From Planctomycetaceae bacterium (lineage in GTDB: Bacteria > Planctomycetota > Planctomycetia > Pirellulales > Pirellulaceae), in contig PKCN01000393.1 of the NCBI GenBank assembly GCA_002862205.1, positions 1 through 64,000 of the forward strand: a stretch of 64,000 nucleotides of DNA, read 5' to 3'. The translations under genes and the position numbers were made by a program. Below the pieces are notes generated by a model, which was not told where the DNA came from, searched no databases, and saw only the letters and a program-made list of their open reading frames with translations. Every line of letters begins with the position of its first letter. Position 1 is the first letter of the stretch. This document shows, in pieces, positions 63,598-64,000 of the stretch.

Positions 63598-64000
63598 GGT
63601 GATTCGCGAATTTGCTTCAAAATCGCAGAAAAAACCAGCTTGTTTTTATCAAAGTCACGACTCTCTGCCTGCATTTGCAGAATCAGTGTTCTGCCCCCAG
63701 CAGTCAAAATGACCAGTCGTGAGACGATCAGTAAATCCAGATAATAGAAGCGAAAATCGATAGCTCTCTCATTCGAACCTGACGCTTCCAGCGAAACCAC
63801 TTCCCGTTCGATTTCTTCGTAGTCCTCGGCGATTGAATCGGCAACATCCCCAATTATTTCTTCAATTTCCTGATCTTCATGGTCAGTCTCAAGGCTGAAG
63901 AAACCACCTGTAGGTAACTCCAACGTCACCCCATCACCGGCCTCATCCTCCGGGCGTTCAACCTCTTTCCAGTTATCAGGATAGAGAAATTTGATTCCAA
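63594..64000 (-). CDS. Hypothetical protein, 5' end beyond the right window edge
   Basis: The frame stays open upstream of the reported Met (…IKFLYPDNWKEVERPEDEAGDGVTLELPTGGFFSLE…) to position 64000. Confidence 0.6.
   Translation of the reverse strand, partial: GIKFLYPDNWKEVERPEDEAGDGVTLELPTGGFFSLETDHEDQEIEEIIGDVADSIAEDYEEIEREVVSLEASGSNERAIDFRFYYLDLLIVSRLVILTAGGRTLILQMQAESRDFDKNKLVFSAILKQIRESP

Overview
This 64 kb window looks chromosomal and planctomycete-like, probably Pirellulales. I infer that from family content only: DUF1501 and PSCyt/DUF1549/DUF1553 proteins, a planctomycete-style Ser/Thr kinase with a DMG motif, FG-GAP proteins, and a fused spermidine-synthase membrane protein. I can support about 45 protein genes. 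Recognisable blocks are: (i) a decayed AMMECR1-MEMO fusion pseudogene (about 416-2427); (ii) a DJ-1/PfpI, ArsS radical SAM and ArsM-like methyltransferase group; (iii) a BY-kinase/ParA-like ATPase with a single-TM partner, next to metH; (iv) rnr, GT-C, GT2 and methyltransferase genes; (v) ald, an acyltransferase and a Ser/Thr kinase; (vi) a translationally coupled DUF2064-thiO-FAD trio; (vii) a partial flagellar operon flbD-motA-motB-fliL-fliN-fliO that lacks fliM, plus a distant flgM; (viii) hydrolases and transporters; (ix) mutM, DUF429 and trpB; (x) DUF1501/DUF1553, FG-GAP-sialidase and terpene-cyclase-like CXXCH proteins; (xi) Rieske, B12-radical-SAM, CDF, Fur. I saw no rRNA, convincing tRNA, IS element, prophage or CRISPR array. 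The most interesting signals are the pseudogene, where one frameshift can be traced to a 16-bp tandem duplication, and a set of short intergenic tandem arrays with unrelated sequences but a recurrent 15-bp period. I did not find a clearly new defence-type system.
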